Numbered from the stretch's first letter, positions 18,097-29,902 are shown. The stretch is DNA of 64,000 nt from Helicobacter canadensis MIT 98-5491 (GCF_000162575.1 NZ_CM000776.2:872950-936949), one strand, 5' to 3'. A program made the numbers and translations. The notes: a model not told the origin generated them from the sequence alone.

Positions 18097-18354
18097 ATGG
18101 CACACAAGAAAGGTCAGGGGAGCACCCAAAATAATCGCGATTCAGCAGGACGCCGTTTAGGTGTAAAAAAATTTGGCGGACAATTTGTTCGTGCAGGAAA
18201 TATTATTATTCGTCAAAGAGGCACAAAAGTTCATCCTGGAAATAATGTAGGAATGGGTAAAGATCACACTATTTTTGCGTTGATCGATGGAGTTGTTTCT
18301 TTTGAGAGAAAAGACAGAAATCGAAAAAAAGTTTCTATTTATCCTGCTTCTTAA
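18097..18354 (+). CDS. rpmA: 50S ribosomal protein L27
   Basis: 85 residues. The N-terminus is [16 protein letters not shown] with GVKKFGG further on. L27 reaches the peptidyl-transferase centre. The protein starts directly at MAHKKG, without the N-terminal extension that is clipped in some Firmicutes. Good AAGGAG ribosome site nine bases upstream. Confidence 0.98.
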   Translation: MAHKKGQGSTQNNRDSAGRRLGVKKFGGQFVRAGNIIIRQRGTKVHPGNNVGMGKDHTIFALIDGVVSFERKDRNRKKVSIYPAS

Positions 18355-18366
18355 AAATGCTTCATA

Positions 18367-18384
18367 AATCCCCTTTTGGGGATT
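18367..18384. terminator. Short hairpin between rpmA and obgE
   Basis: AATCCCC and GGGGATT form a perfect 7-bp stem with a TTTT loop just after rpmA. The following bases (GAATTTCC) are only weakly T-rich, so it may be a leaky terminator or an mRNA-stabilising hairpin separating ribosomal protein genes from obgE. Confidence 0.4.
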
Positions 18385-18407
18385 GAATTTCCAATTAAGG
18401 TTTTTTG

Positions 18408-19508
18408 ATGTTTGTTGATAGAGTTGAAATCTTTGTATCCTCGGGCAAAGGTGGAGAGGGTGCCGTATCTTTTCATCGGGAAAAATTTGTTATCAATGGT
18501 GGTCCTGATGGTGGAGATGGCGGTAAGGGTGGAAATGTTTATTTCATAGTAGATCGCAATACCGACACACTTTCTCATTTTAGAGGACACAAACATTTTA
18601 AGGCACAAAATGGAAAACCTGGGCTTGGAAGAAATAAATATGGAAAAAAAGGTGAAGATTTAGTAATTAGTGTGCCACCTGGAACACAAGTGTTTGATTC
18701 TGAAAGCGGAGAGTTGTTGTTGGATTTGGTTGAAGAATCTAAGAAAATTTTGTTTTTAGAAGGTGGCAAGGGAGGCTTAGGTAATGTGCATTTTAAAAGC
18801 GCTACTAATCAACGCCCAACTTATGCACAAAAAGGAATGTCTGGGATTGAAAAAAAGATTCGCTTGGAATTAAAATTAATTGCCGATGTTGGTTTGGTGG
18901 GATTCCCTAATGTTGGTAAATCTACTCTTGTTTCGGTAGTTTCTAATGCTAAACCCGAAATTGCCAATTATGAATTTACCACTTTGATTCCATCTTTGGG
19001 GATTGTAAATTTAGGAGATTATCATTCTTTTGTGATAGCAGATATTCCTGGAATTATCGGCGGAGCAAGTGAGGGGAAAGGTTTAGGATTAGAGTTTTTA
19101 CGCCATATTGAGAGAACACGATTCTTGCTTTTTGTGCTTGATATAGCTAATTATCGTTCAATAGAAGAGCAATTTATGATTTTAAGACAAGAGCTAGAAA
19201 AATTTAGCACACAACTTGCTAGGCGTCCTTTTGGAATTATGCTCTCAAAGAGTGATGCCAAAGAAGAAAAGAAACCTATTTTGATAAATTTTTTAAAGCA
19301 TTTAGAGATAACATTAAAGCGGCATCAAGAAGTTACAAATTGTTATGTGCAACAAAATAGAGAAGATTTTGAAAATTATGATTATTTAAAACCAATATTT
19401 GTCATTTGTGCTTCTAGTGTGAATGGAGAAAATATTGAATCGCTTAAACATTTGCTTTATGAATCGCTAAAAGAAGCAAAAAAGGAATGTGTTAATGCAG
19501 AAAAGTAG
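18408..19508 (+). CDS. obgE: Obg family GTPase
   Basis: 366 residues: glycine-rich Obg domain ([17 protein letters not shown], residues 10-26, continuing to about 155), then a GTPase domain with G1 GFPNVGKST near 165, G3 DIPG and G4-type SKSD. It functions in large ribosomal subunit maturation and stress control. ATG at 18408 has TAAGG seven bases before; the in-frame TTG just upstream is not needed. Gene order rplU-rpmA-obgE-proB-fmt matches Campylobacter. The 3' end overlaps proB by 14 bases. Confidence 0.97.
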   Translation: MFVDRVEIFVSSGKGGEGAVSFHREKFVINGGPDGGDGGKGGNVYFIVDRNTDTLSHFRGHKHFKAQNGKPGLGRNKYGKKGEDLVISVPPGTQVFDSESGELLLDLVEESKKILFLEGGKGGLGNVHFKSATNQRPTYAQKGMSGIEKKIRLELKLIADVGLVGFPNVGKSTLVSVVSNAKPEIANYEFTTLIPSLGIVNLGDYHSFVIADIPGIIGGASEGKGLGLEFLRHIERTRFLLFVLDIANYRSIEEQFMILRQELEKFSTQLARRPFGIMLSKSDAKEEKKPILINFLKHLEITLKRHQEVTNCYVQQNREDFENYDYLKPIFVICASSVNGENIESLKHLLYESLKEAKKECVNAEK

Positions 19509-20271
19509 AGTGGTGATTAAAGTTGGTAGTGCCCTTTTGGTTAAAAATCAACTCATTGATAAAGAGAGAATGGAGGCTTTAGCGAGTTTGATTGCAAAAT
19601 TGCGTCAAAAATATGAAGTGATTTTGGTGAGCTCAGGTGCGGTTGCAGCAGGTTTTACAAAAGTTAAACTTAATAAAGGGAATTTGGCTAACAAACAAGC
19701 TTTGGCGGCTATAGGACAGCCTTTATTAATGCAGACTTATGCGGAAATTTTTGCCTTTTTTGGGATAGCTACAGCGCAAGTTTTGCTTTCTGCGTATGAT
19801 TTTGATTCGCGTAAAAGAACTCAAAATGCTAGAAATGCGATGGAAGTTTTATTGCAAAATGAAGTTTTGCCTATTATCAATGAAAATGATGTGACAGCAA
19901 CAGGCGAGTTGTCTTTGCTTTTGGAATTTGGGGATAATGATCAGCTCTCTGCCCATGTTACACATTTTTTTAATGCAGATATTCTTGCCATTTTGAGTGA
20001 TATTGAGGGCTATTATAATGAGAATCCAAGCATTAATCCAGCAGCAAAAATCTACCCCAAAGTCTCTGAAATTTCTGCTGAAACCCTAAAAGAACAAGCG
20101 ACACCCAACAATGCTTTTGCTACAGGCGGGATAGTAACTAAGTTAAAAGCGGCGGATTTTTTATTGCAGAATCATCGCAAAATGTTTCTTTCAAGCGGAA
20201 AACGCTTGGAGGTTTTAGAGAAGTTTTTACTAGAAGGGATTCAAGTAAGTGGGACTTTATTTGAAAAATAA
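19495..20271 (+). CDS. proB: Glutamate 5-kinase (short form)
   Basis: 258 residues containing only the amino-acid kinase domain ([31 protein letters not shown], then [13 protein letters not shown]); the C-terminal PUA domain of the E. coli enzyme is absent. It makes gamma-glutamyl phosphate, the first step to proline. ATG at 19495 with AAAGGA eight bases upstream is favoured over the GTG at 19489, which lies too near that site. Overlap with obgE suggests coupling. Confidence 0.93.
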   Translation: MQKSRVVIKVGSALLVKNQLIDKERMEALASLIAKLRQKYEVILVSSGAVAAGFTKVKLNKGNLANKQALAAIGQPLLMQTYAEIFAFFGIATAQVLLSAYDFDSRKRTQNARNAMEVLLQNEVLPIINENDVTATGELSLLLEFGDNDQLSAHVTHFFNADILAILSDIEGYYNENPSINPAAKIYPKVSEISAETLKEQATPNNAFATGGIVTKLKAADFLLQNHRKMFLSSGKRLEVLEKFLLEGIQVSGTLFEK

Positions 20272-20292
20272 GTGTAATTGGAGAGTGAAGAA

Positions 20293-21195
20293 ATGAATAT
20301 TGTTTTTATGGGAACTCCTTCTTATGCAGCAGTGATTTTAGAATCACTGCTAAAAAAACACACCCTTAAAGCACTTGTTTGTCAGCCAGATAAAAAAGCA
20401 GGAAGAGATATGCGCTTAAAAATGCCCGCTACAAAGGAATTATTATTGCAACAAGGTTTAGAGATTCCTATTTTTCAACCTGCAGTTTTAGATGAAGGGT
20501 TCCTTGAAACATTAAAGCAAATTGATTTTGATATGATTGTTGTTGCAGCCTTTGGAAAGATTTTGCCAAAAAGCATTTTAGAACTTGCACCTTGCGTTAA
20601 TTTACACGCTTCAATATTGCCAAAATTTCGTGGTGCTAGTCCGATTCAAGAAAGCATTTTAGAAGATGAAAATTTTTTTGGTGTAACTTTAATGCAAATG
20701 GAAGAGGGTTTAGATAGTGGAGACATTTTAGGATTTAGAATCTTAAAAAATAGGGGGCAAAATGCAAGGGAGCTATTTGCTGAGCTTTCAGAAGCGGCTG
20801 CAAAATTAACTTTGGATTACCTTGAGAGATGGAAAGTAATTATCCCTATGAAGCAGAATAATGCCGATTCAAGTTATTGTAAAAAAATTAAAAAAGAAAT
20901 GAGTTTGGTGGATTTTAGTGAGGCAAGATCGCTTTATCTTAAAGCATTAGCCTATGAAGGGTGGCCAGAGATTTTTTTGCAAAGTGGCTTGAAACTAAAA
21001 AAAGTGTTGCTAAAAGAAAATGAAAGTATAAATAAAGCAGGGGAGATTTTAGGGATTTTAGAAGATAAGATTTTAGTGGGTTGTCTTAGGGGTAGTGTCT
21101 GGATTCAAGCTTTGCAAGCACCATCTAAAAGGATAGTGAATGCTTATGAATATCTACAAGGAAAAAGATTAAAAAAGGGTGATATTTTAGAATAA
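20293..21195 (+). CDS. fmt: Methionyl-tRNA formyltransferase
   Basis: 300 residues. The N-terminal formyltransferase domain contains MGTPSYAAVILESLL and the catalytic NLHASILPKFRGASPIQ near residue 105; a C-terminal OB-like tRNA-binding domain follows. It formylates the initiator Met-tRNA. ATG at 20293 with GGAGAG seven bases before is preferred over an upstream in-frame TTG at 20278. The stop overlaps the birA start (TAATG). Confidence 0.96.
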   Translation: MNIVFMGTPSYAAVILESLLKKHTLKALVCQPDKKAGRDMRLKMPATKELLLQQGLEIPIFQPAVLDEGFLETLKQIDFDMIVVAAFGKILPKSILELAPCVNLHASILPKFRGASPIQESILEDENFFGVTLMQMEEGLDSGDILGFRILKNRGQNARELFAELSEAAAKLTLDYLERWKVIIPMKQNNADSSYCKKIKKEMSLVDFSEARSLYLKALAYEGWPEIFLQSGLKLKKVLLKENESINKAGEILGILEDKILVGCLRGSVWIQALQAPSKRIVNAYEYLQGKRLKKGDILE

Positions 21196-21827
21196 TGGAA
21201 ATTTTGACTTTTGAATCTTTGCCCTCAACACATCTTTTTTTAAGTGAGAAAATTAGATCTGGAGAGCTAAAAGCTCCTATTATGGTTGTAGCTCATCAGC
21301 AAAATTCAGGCATCGGTAGTCGTGGGAATACTTGGAATGCCGTAAAAGAGGGATTGTATTTTTCTTTTGCAATTGCAGAAGAGGAATTGCCTAGTGATTT
21401 GGCTATTGAATCAGTTTCAATCTATTTTGGATATCTTTTTAAAGAAGTTTTAGTGGAGCTTGGCTCTCAAGTCTTTTTGAAGTGGCCCAATGATTTATAT
21501 CTTGGTGAAAAAAAAATCGGTGGTATTCTTTGCACAAAAATTTCACAAAATATTTTAGTAGGAATTGGTTTAAATTTAGTAGTAGAAGATTCTGCATTTG
21601 GTGCTTTGGATATTTCAGTCTCTAAAGAGCAGATACTTGATTTTTTTATTAAGAAAATAAAAATTTATACATGGAAGCAAATTTTTAGTAAATATAAGTT
21701 AGAATTCTCTAGAAATTTTTATTATAACTTTCACTATCAAGATGAACAGATTTCTCTAAAAGATGCTAAGCTTTTGGAAGATGGTTCGATACTTTTAAAG
21801 GGTAGAAGAATCTATAGTCTAAGATAA
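21195..21827 (+). CDS. birA: Biotin-protein ligase (catalytic domain only)
   Basis: 210 residues. Conserved BirA blocks are GIGSRGNTW (biotinyl-AMP loop, near 36), FLKWPNDLYLGEKKIGGIL and VGIGLNLV. It lacks the N-terminal helix-turn-helix of E. coli BirA, so it should attach biotin to carboxyl carrier protein without acting as a repressor. It overlaps fmt by one base, and parA begins 18 bases later. Confidence 0.92.
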   Translation: MEILTFESLPSTHLFLSEKIRSGELKAPIMVVAHQQNSGIGSRGNTWNAVKEGLYFSFAIAEEELPSDLAIESVSIYFGYLFKEVLVELGSQVFLKWPNDLYLGEKKIGGILCTKISQNILVGIGLNLVVEDSAFGALDISVSKEQILDFFIKKIKIYTWKQIFSKYKLEFSRNFYYNFHYQDEQISLKDAKLLEDGSILLKGRRIYSLR

Positions 21828-21845
21828 TAATAAATGGAGTGGAAA

Positions 21846-22631
21846 ATGTGTGAAGTGATTTGTATTGCAAATCAAAAAGGTGGGGTTGGAAAAACGACAA
21901 CAGCAGTGAATCTCGCAGCTTCTTTAGCGGTAGAAGAAAAGAAAGTTTTGCTAATTGATGCTGACCCTCAAGCTAATGCGACAACGAGTTTGGGATTCCA
22001 TAGAAATGACATAGAATATAACATTTATCATGTTTTAATTGGAACCAAACAGCTCTCACAAATTATTCAAAAAACTTCAATCCCGACACTTTTTTTAGCA
22101 CCCTCAAACATTGGTTTGGTAGGAATTGAAAAAGAATTTTATAGCCAAAAGCGCAATGGAAGGGAATTGTTGCTAAAAAAGAAAATAGAAGAAGTGGGGA
22201 GTTTGTATGATTATATCATTATTGATTCTCCTCCGGCTTTAGGACCTTTAACAATCAATGCTTTAAGTGCTTCGCATTCTGTAATTATTCCTATTCAGTG
22301 TGAATTTTTTGCATTAGAAGGATTAGCGCAATTGCTTAATACAATCAAACTTTTAAGGAAAGAGATTAATCCGGATTTAAAAATTAAGGGACTTTTACCT
22401 ACGATGTATAGTGGGCAAAATAATCTTTCAAGGCAGGTTTTTACAGATCTATTGCAGCATTTTGAAGGACAATTGATTAAAAATGACACAGAAAATGTAA
22501 TTGCTATTCCACGGAATATCAAATTAGCTGAATCGCCAAGTTTTGGGAAGCCTGTTATTTTATATGATGTGCGTTCTCAAGGTAATATTGCCTATCAAAG
22601 TCTTGCAAAGGCGATTTTAGAGAGGGCTTAA
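21846..22631 (+). CDS. parA: Chromosome partitioning ATPase ParA (Soj)
   Basis: 261 residues. Deviant Walker A KGGVGKTTT near residue 10, Walker A' DADPQANAT, and Walker B YIIIDSPPALGPLT define a ParA/Soj ATPase, which binds DNA non-specifically and moves ParB-parS complexes. ATG at 21846 has GGAG six bases upstream; the in-frame ATG at 21834 overlaps that site. The stop overlaps parB by one base, the standard chromosomal pairing. Confidence 0.95.
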   Translation: MCEVICIANQKGGVGKTTTAVNLAASLAVEEKKVLLIDADPQANATTSLGFHRNDIEYNIYHVLIGTKQLSQIIQKTSIPTLFLAPSNIGLVGIEKEFYSQKRNGRELLLKKKIEEVGSLYDYIIIDSPPALGPLTINALSASHSVIIPIQCEFFALEGLAQLLNTIKLLRKEINPDLKIKGLLPTMYSGQNNLSRQVFTDLLQHFEGQLIKNDTENVIAIPRNIKLAESPSFGKPVILYDVRSQGNIAYQSLAKAILERA

Positions 22632-23524
22632 TGGCAAAGAGTGCAGGGTTAGGGCGTGGATTAAGCGCGATTTTGGGAGAAGTGGAAGAAGCTTATCAGA
22701 ATAATTTAAATGATAATTCAGGTTTAGTGGTTGAAATTGAGGCTGATAAAATAAAAGCCAATCCTTTGCAGCCTCGTAAAGTCTTTGATGATGAGAGTTT
22801 GCAGGAATTAGCTGATTCAATTCAAGAATATGGACTTTTGCAGCCTATTTTGGTTTATGAAGATAGCAAGAAGTCTGATGAATATTTTTTGATTGCTGGT
22901 GAGCGGCGTTTGCGTGCAAGTAAAATTGCAAAAAAAGAAACTATAAAAGCTATTATTGTTGATGTTCAAGAAACAAAATTGCGAGAATTAGCCTTGATAG
23001 AAAATATTCAAAGGGAGGATTTAAATCCAATTGATTTAGCGCAATCTTATAGAGAGTTAATTGAAGATTATGGAATCACCCACGAAGAAGTTGCTAAAAG
23101 ACTTTCAAAATCAAGAGCTCAAATTACAAATACTTTGCGTTTATTGGACTTGGAAAATGAAGTTCAAAAATATATTATAGAAAATAAAATTTCACAAGGG
23201 CACGCCAAAATCCTTGTTACTCTTCCAAAAGAAAAACAATTAATGGTAGCTGATTCAATTGTGGGGCAGAAATTAAGTGTTCATGAAACTGAAGCTATTG
23301 TAAGGAATATTAAGGGTGCTAAGCCTATGGATGCATCAAGAAAAGTTTCTTTAAATAAAAAAACAATAAGCCCTCAATCTCAAAATGAATTAATGAAAAT
23401 TTGTCAAATGATGCAAGGGAATAAATTAAAGGCAAATTTGCGAAAAAATTGTTTTATTGTGGAATTTAGTAACGATGAGGAGGTGGAAAGATTTATTAAA
23501 ATTTTACCAAATCCAAGTTTTTAA
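22631..23524 (+). CDS. parB: Chromosome partitioning protein ParB (Spo0J)
   Basis: 297 residues: a short N-terminal ParA-interaction stretch (SAGLGRGLSAILG), the ParB/sulfiredoxin-like CTP-binding domain with GERRLRAS near 95 and ENIQREDLNPID, the DNA-reading helix-turn-helix (THEEVAKRLSKSRAQITN), and a C-terminal dimer domain. It loads on parS sites as a CTP-dependent clamp. No parS-like palindrome was recognised in this window. Confidence 0.95.
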   Translation: MAKSAGLGRGLSAILGEVEEAYQNNLNDNSGLVVEIEADKIKANPLQPRKVFDDESLQELADSIQEYGLLQPILVYEDSKKSDEYFLIAGERRLRASKIAKKETIKAIIVDVQETKLRELALIENIQREDLNPIDLAQSYRELIEDYGITHEEVAKRLSKSRAQITNTLRLLDLENEVQKYIIENKISQGHAKILVTLPKEKQLMVADSIVGQKLSVHETEAIVRNIKGAKPMDASRKVSLNKKTISPQSQNELMKICQMMQGNKLKANLRKNCFIVEFSNDEEVERFIKILPNPSF

Positions 23525-23547
23525 GAAAAACTTAGAAAAAGTCGTGA

Positions 23548-23553
23548 TAGAAT
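23548..23553 (+). promoter_or_regulatory. Extended -10 promoter of the ATP synthase operon
   Basis: TGATAGAAT (TG plus one base plus the hexamer) lies 36 bases before atpF' in the 64-base gap after parB. It is the only gap in a run of about 15 kb of co-directional genes, so it is the likely start of the atp transcript. A GAAAGGAG ribosome site precedes the ATG. Confidence 0.5.
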
Positions 23554-23588
23554 AAAATATTATTTAATATTTAAAGAAAGGAGTTCAA

Positions 23589-24014
23589 ATGACTATTATC
23601 CCAACTCCTTGGGTAATGGCACTAGTTTTTTTTACTTTTCTTATTTTGATTTATCTGTTGAATCGCATTTTGTATAAACCTTTATTGGGCTTTATGGATG
23701 CAAGAGATTCTTCGATAAAAAAAGATAGTGAGGGTATAGAAGGTAATGCAGCGGATGTAAAAGCATTAAAGGCGGAGGCAGAAGCAATTTTACAAAATGC
23801 AAGGCAAGAAGCAAGTCTTATAAAAAATAAGGCACAAGACAATGCTAAGCAAATTGCTGATACGAAAATCACACAAAAAAAAGAGGAGTTAAATTCAAAG
23901 CATAATGAATTTATTGTTATTCTTGAGGAAGAAAGAAAAGAGCTTAAAAATTCATTGTTATCTAAAATTCCTCTATTTGAAGATAGTTTAAAAGCTAAAC
24001 TTCTAAAATTATAG
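23589..24014 (+). CDS. atpF': ATP synthase Fo subunit b'
   Basis: 141 residues: one N-terminal membrane helix (about 8-27) and a long charged helix rich in Ala, Glu and Lys that forms the peripheral stator stalk. Two diverged b-type genes in a row, as here, replace the b homodimer in epsilonproteobacteria and phototrophs. It is first in the operon; the a and c subunit genes are not in this cluster, as is usual in the group. Confidence 0.88.
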   Translation: MTIIPTPWVMALVFFTFLILIYLLNRILYKPLLGFMDARDSSIKKDSEGIEGNAADVKALKAEAEAILQNARQEASLIKNKAQDNAKQIADTKITQKKEELNSKHNEFIVILEEERKELKNSLLSKIPLFEDSLKAKLLKL

Positions 24015-24022
24015 GGGGAAAA

Positions 24023-24538
24023 ATGAAAAAAAGTATTTTATTTTTAATTGCAATGTTTTCTCCTTGTGTGTTATTGGCGGCATCTGGAAATGGTGAAGTG
24101 GATATTATTGAGAGAACAATTAACTTTGTTATCTTTTTTGCATTGGTTTATTACTTTGCAGCAGAAAAAATTAAAGGCGTTTTCAAAGAAAGACGTGAAA
24201 ATATTGCCAATTCTCTAGCAAAAATTCAAGAAAAGCTTCAAGAATCAAAAAGAGAGCGACAAAGAGCAGTTGAGGAGTTGCAAGAAGCTAAAAAGGTTGC
24301 AAAAGATATTATAGAAGTAGCACATAAAGAATCAGCAATTATTTTGCAAAAAGCAGAAGAGAATATAAAAGTGGAAATTGAGAACTTAATACGTCAATTC
24401 AATGAAAGTATGGTATTTGAGAGAAGGAAAATGGAAAAGCAGGTTATTGATGAGATTTTAGGAGAGTTCTTAAATAAAGATTCTGTAGTATTGCCTAAAG
24501 ATGTCCTAACTCAAGCCTTATTGAGAAAGGTTGCTTAA
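24023..24538 (+). CDS. atpF: ATP synthase Fo subunit b
   Basis: 171 residues with an N-terminal signal-like hydrophobic segment (residues 1-19), a second membrane helix (about 32-46, IERTINFVIFFALVYYFAAE) and a long coiled-coil stalk (RERQRAVEELQEAKKVA). Partner of b' in the stator. Two hydrophobic segments are typical for the epsilonproteobacterial b subunit. Confidence 0.92.
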   Translation: MKKSILFLIAMFSPCVLLAASGNGEVDIIERTINFVIFFALVYYFAAEKIKGVFKERRENIANSLAKIQEKLQESKRERQRAVEELQEAKKVAKDIIEVAHKESAIILQKAEENIKVEIENLIRQFNESMVFERRKMEKQVIDEILGEFLNKDSVVLPKDVLTQALLRKVA

Positions 24539-24539
24539 A

Positions 24540-25076
24540 ATGAAAGAATTGATAGCAAAAAGATATATTAAGGCATTTTCTAAAGATGCAGTAAAAAGTG
24601 AATTGGAAAAGGATTTAGAATTTTTAAGCACTCTTGCAAATGCCTATCAAATTTCTAAATTTAAAGAAATTGTCGAATCGCCTTATGTGGATATTTCTAA
24701 GAAAGTGGAATTTATTTTGCAAGTAATTTTGGAAAATAAGACAACACAAAGATTTTCTAATTTTATTAAAGTTTTGGCAGAACATAAGCGTTTGAATTTG
24801 TTTCAAGAGTTATATGCGGAATTATTTTCGTATATTGCTTTTTTAAATAAAGAGTATGTTGCTAATTTGAGAGTAAGTGAAAAGTATGATGAAGTAGTTT
24901 TGAATGACATACAGAGTCAATTTAGCAAAAAGTTAGGTGTGAATTTGATTCTAAAACAAGAAATTGTGCAAGAAATTGGAATTAAATTGATTGTGGAGGA
25001 TTTAGGTATTGAAATTTCCTTTTCTCAAGAGAAATTTATTCAAGATTTAAGAAACCATATTATAAAAGCATTTTAA
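24540..25076 (+). CDS. atpH: ATP synthase F1 subunit delta
   Basis: 178 residues with the OSCP/delta pattern: [10 protein letters not shown] at the N-terminus, [15 protein letters not shown] in the middle and the C-terminal VEDLGIEIS. It joins the stator stalk to the top of F1. ATG at 24540 is one base after the atpF stop and is better placed than the in-frame TTG at 24531. Confidence 0.92.
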   Translation: MKELIAKRYIKAFSKDAVKSELEKDLEFLSTLANAYQISKFKEIVESPYVDISKKVEFILQVILENKTTQRFSNFIKVLAEHKRLNLFQELYAELFSYIAFLNKEYVANLRVSEKYDEVVLNDIQSQFSKKLGVNLILKQEIVQEIGIKLIVEDLGIEISFSQEKFIQDLRNHIIKAF

Positions 25077-25096
25077 TTTTTTATGAAGGAGTAAGA

Positions 25097-26611
25097 GTGA
25101 TAGCGAAGTTACAAGCTGATGAAATTAGCTCTATTATTAAAGAGAGAATAGATAATTTCGAATTGGATTTAAATATTGCACAAACTGGAAAGGTTATTGC
25201 GTATGCTGATGGTGTTGCAAAAGTTTATGGACTTAAAGATGCTATGAGTTATGAAATGGTTGAGTTTGATACAGGCGATAAAGGCTTGGCTTCAAGCTTA
25301 GAAGAAGGCAGTGTGGGTGTTGTTGTTTTGGGTGCTGGAAAAGAGATTAAAGAGGGCACTTCAGTTAAGAGACTTGGTAAACTTTTGCGTGTTCCTGTTG
25401 GAGATGATTTAATGGGGAGAGTTGTGAATGCCTTAGGTGAGCCTATTGATGGTAAAGGGGCAATTGAAGCAAAAGAATTTAAGTTTATGGAAGAAAAAGC
25501 TCCTGGGATTATGGCAAGAAAGTCAGTTCATGAACCACTTCAAACAGGAATTAAAGCCATTGATGCACTAGTGCCAATTGGTCGAGGTCAAAGAGAGTTA
25601 ATCATTGGTGATAGACAGACAGGTAAAACAACAGTTGCAATTGATACTATTATTAATCAAAAAGGACAAGATGTTGTTTGTATTTATGTTGCCATTGGAC
25701 AAAAAGAATCCACAGTAGCACAAGTGGTGAGAAAATTAGAAGAGCATGGAGCAATGGAATATACAATTATCGTTAATGCTCCTGCTTCTGATTCTGCGGC
25801 AATGCAATATCTTGCTCCTTATGCGGGTGTAACAATGGGAGAATATTTTAGAGATAATGGCAGACACGCTTTGATTGTTTATGATGATTTGAGTAAGCAC
25901 GCGGTTGCTTATCGTGAAATGTCTTTAATATTAAGACGCCCTCCAGGTCGTGAAGCTTTTCCAGGAGATGTTTTTTATTTGCATTCAAGATTATTAGAAA
26001 GAGCCGCCAAAGTAAGTGATGAATTGGGTGCTGGTTCTTTGACAGCGTTGCCAATTATTGAAACACAAGCAGGAGATGTGGCTGCGTATATTCCTACTAA
26101 TGTTATTTCTATTACTGATGGACAAATTTTCCTTGAAACAGATTTATTTAATTCAGGTATTCGTCCTGCTATCAATGTGGGTCTTTCTGTATCTCGTGTG
26201 GGCGGTGCTGCACAAATCAAAGCTACCAAGCAAGTTTCAGGGACTTTAAGATTGGATTTAGCTCAATATAGAGAATTGCAAGCCTTTGCACAATTCGCAT
26301 CCGATCTTGATGAATCAAGCCGAAAACAACTCGATAGAGGGCAAAGAATGGTAGAAGTTCTAAAACAACCTCCTTATTCTCCATTGCCAATTGAAAGGCA
26401 AGTGGTAGTTATTTTTGCAGGTGCAAGAGGTTTTATGGATGATATTTCTGTAGCCAATATTACTAAATTTGAAGCAGATTTATATCCATTTTTAGAAGCT
26501 AAATATCCACAAATTTTTGAAGACATTCGTTCTAAAAAAATGCTTGATAAGGATATCGAAGAAACTCTTAGTAAAGCTTTAGAAGAGTTTAAAGCTAGTT
26601 TTATAGCATAA
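25097..26611 (+). CDS. atpA: ATP synthase F1 subunit alpha
   Basis: 504 residues, GTG start with AAGGAG 6-7 bases before. P-loop GDRQTGKTT near 171, the regulatory nucleotide site region, and [27 protein letters not shown] near 320-346 are standard. Forms the alpha3-beta3 hexamer; its nucleotide sites are non-catalytic. Confidence 0.98.
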   Translation: MIAKLQADEISSIIKERIDNFELDLNIAQTGKVIAYADGVAKVYGLKDAMSYEMVEFDTGDKGLASSLEEGSVGVVVLGAGKEIKEGTSVKRLGKLLRVPVGDDLMGRVVNALGEPIDGKGAIEAKEFKFMEEKAPGIMARKSVHEPLQTGIKAIDALVPIGRGQRELIIGDRQTGKTTVAIDTIINQKGQDVVCIYVAIGQKESTVAQVVRKLEEHGAMEYTIIVNAPASDSAAMQYLAPYAGVTMGEYFRDNGRHALIVYDDLSKHAVAYREMSLILRRPPGREAFPGDVFYLHSRLLERAAKVSDELGAGSLTALPIIETQAGDVAAYIPTNVISITDGQIFLETDLFNSGIRPAINVGLSVSRVGGAAQIKATKQVSGTLRLDLAQYRELQAFAQFASDLDESSRKQLDRGQRMVEVLKQPPYSPLPIERQVVVIFAGARGFMDDISVANITKFEADLYPFLEAKYPQIFEDIRSKKMLDKDIEETLSKALEEFKASFIA

Positions 26612-26624
26612 TTAGGGAGTTGTT

Positions 26625-27509
26625 ATGGGAAACAACTTAAAAGATATTAGGAAGCAGATATCAAGTGTTTTAAACACGCAAAAGACTACGCGTGCGATGA
26701 AACTTGTATCGACTTCTAAGCTTAAAAAAGCCGATGAAATGGCAAGACGATCTAAAACCTATGCAAATAAAATTGTAGAGGTGCTTGGAGAAATTAAAGC
26801 AAAAGTAGCAAGTGGAGAGAATGTGCAAGATAATCTTTATTTTGCACCTGCTGGGGAGACAGGACTTGTAGATATTGTTTTGGTAACAGCAGATAAAGGT
26901 TTATGCGGTGGTTTTAATATTAATACTATTAAAGAGGTTAATCGAATTATAGCAGAACACAAAGCTAAAAATGCCAAAGTTCGTTTGCGTGTTATCGGTA
27001 AAAAAGCAATCGAGTATTACAAATTTAATGAAATAGAAATTTTAGATAGTGCTGTTGGTTTAAGTGCGACACCTAATTATGCTCAAGCGGCAGAATTTAT
27101 CAATAAAGCAGTAAATGATTATTTGCAAGGAATAACTTCAAAAATTATTTTGGTGCATAATGGTTTTAAGAATATGATTTCTCAAGAGATGAAAATTTCT
27201 CAACTTTTACCTATTGAGGGCATTGAATCTTCTCAAGAGTGCAGTTCTATTTTAGAAGTTGAGCCAAATGAGCAAGAGAATGAAGTTTTAAATCAACTAG
27301 CTAATAAATATATTGAGTTTAGTATGTATTATGCTTTGGTAGATTCATTGGCAGCAGAGCATAGTGCAAGGATGCAAGCAATGGATGCTGCAACTAATAA
27401 TGCAGGAGAATTGGCAAAAAGTTTAACGGTTGCTTATAATAAAGCAAGACAAGAAGCAATTACAACTGAGCTGGTAGAGATTAATACCGGTGTTGAGTCT
27501 ATGAAATAA
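26625..27509 (+). CDS. atpG: ATP synthase F1 subunit gamma
   Basis: 294 residues. N-terminal helix with RKQISSVLNTQKTTRAMKLV, central TADKGLCGGFN, and C-terminal helix ending AYNKARQEAITTELVEI: the two long helices form the rotating shaft in F1. Spaced 13 bases after atpA with a good ribosome site. Confidence 0.97.
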   Translation: MGNNLKDIRKQISSVLNTQKTTRAMKLVSTSKLKKADEMARRSKTYANKIVEVLGEIKAKVASGENVQDNLYFAPAGETGLVDIVLVTADKGLCGGFNINTIKEVNRIIAEHKAKNAKVRLRVIGKKAIEYYKFNEIEILDSAVGLSATPNYAQAAEFINKAVNDYLQGITSKIILVHNGFKNMISQEMKISQLLPIEGIESSQECSSILEVEPNEQENEVLNQLANKYIEFSMYYALVDSLAAEHSARMQAMDAATNNAGELAKSLTVAYNKARQEAITTELVEINTGVESMK

Positions 27510-27521
27510 GGAGTATAGTAA

Positions 27522-28937
<1,416 letters not shown>

Positions 28938-28946
28938 GGAGCTTTT

Positions 28947-29339
28947 ATGGAAACCTTGAAATTGGATATTGTAACGCCAGAAGGAAAGATATTTTCTAAT
29001 AATGTCAAGAGTGTAACACTTCCTGGAAGTGAGGGAGAATTTGGAGTTCTTCCTGGGCATGTTGGTATTGTAACCACACTTGATAGCGGAGTTATTGAGA
29101 TTGAAAAACAAGATGGCAAAAAGGAGATAGTGGCTATCAATTGGGGTTATGCTAAAGTTAATGAGAGAAGTGTTGATATTTTAGCAGAAGGTGCAGTGGA
29201 TATTAATGGCGATAGTGAGAGTGAAATTGCACAAGCTATTGCCAATGCCAAAAAACTTCTTGAAGATTCAACAGATAATAAAGTTGCTGCTTCAATGGTT
29301 GTTTCTCGTATTGAAAATATCGCTAAGAGTATTTTATGA
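28947..29339 (+). CDS. atpC: ATP synthase F1 subunit epsilon
   Basis: 130 residues with the N-terminal beta-sandwich (KLDIVTPEGKIFSNNVKSV, LPGSEGEFGVLPGH) and a short C-terminal helical hairpin. Couples the rotor and can inhibit ATP hydrolysis. Its stop overlaps the next ATG (ATGA), so the exbB-type gene is translationally tied to the atp operon. Confidence 0.95.
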   Translation: METLKLDIVTPEGKIFSNNVKSVTLPGSEGEFGVLPGHVGIVTTLDSGVIEIEKQDGKKEIVAINWGYAKVNERSVDILAEGAVDINGDSESEIAQAIANAKKLLEDSTDNKVAASMVVSRIENIAKSIL

Positions 29340-29902
29340 ATTGGATGAATTTAACTGGCAACTATGGAATGACAACCATAGTTGTTCTTGCTTGGCTTTC
29401 TTTGTATTTTATTTTGGTTATTTGGATTTTTTTGTATCGTTATTTTAGTCTTAATGCCATGATTCAAAGAGAAAAAAAGAATGTAGAGTCTCTTTTAAAG
29501 GGTAAAAATGTTTTAATACGCGATTCTGCATTTAATTTAAATGGAATCGATAGACAAAAATCCGAATCTTTGTTGCAATATTTTTTAAATAAGACAATCA
29601 AGGAAGCTACAATAGGCTTAACCTTTTTGGGTATCGTAGCTTCAACAGCTCCTTTTATTGGATTATTTGGAACGGTTGTTGAAATTTTGGAAGCTTTTTC
29701 AAAGTTGGGAATGGAATCTAAGGCGACTTTAGATGTGATAGCGCCTATTATTTCAAAAGCCCTTATTGCAACAGCCGCTGGAATTTTAACGGCAATTCCT
29801 GCTTATTCTTTTAATTTATTTTTAAAACGAAAAGTGTTTGATTTAAATACTTATTTGCAATTGCAAGTTAATCTATTAGCGTATTCAAAAGATAAAGAAT
29901 AG
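29336..29902 (+). CDS. exbB: MotA/TolQ/ExbB proton channel protein
   Basis: 188 residues, three membrane helices (about 14-36, 97-118 and 138-160). GLTFLGIVASTAPFIGLFGTV is the MotA/TolQ/ExbB signature. With the next gene it forms a proton-driven motor that energises a TonB- or TolA-like protein. The downstream tolB and pal genes make a TolQ-like role at least as likely as iron transport; naming is therefore loose. Confidence 0.9.
   Translation: MNWMNLTGNYGMTTIVVLAWLSLYFILVIWIFLYRYFSLNAMIQREKKNVESLLKGKNVLIRDSAFNLNGIDRQKSESLLQYFLNKTIKEATIGLTFLGIVASTAPFIGLFGTVVEILEAFSKLGMESKATLDVIAPIISKALIATAAGILTAIPAYSFNLFLKRKVFDLNTYLQLQVNLLAYSKDKE

Noticed and set aside
22295-23524. Search for parS sites near parAB
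   Set aside because: No CACGTG-centred or GTTTCAC-like palindrome was seen in or around parA and parB; sites may lie elsewhere.
26058-26249. Hydrophobic short open frame within atpA
   Set aside because: It overlaps a highly conserved part of atpA in another frame; the hydrophobic look comes from T-rich codons.
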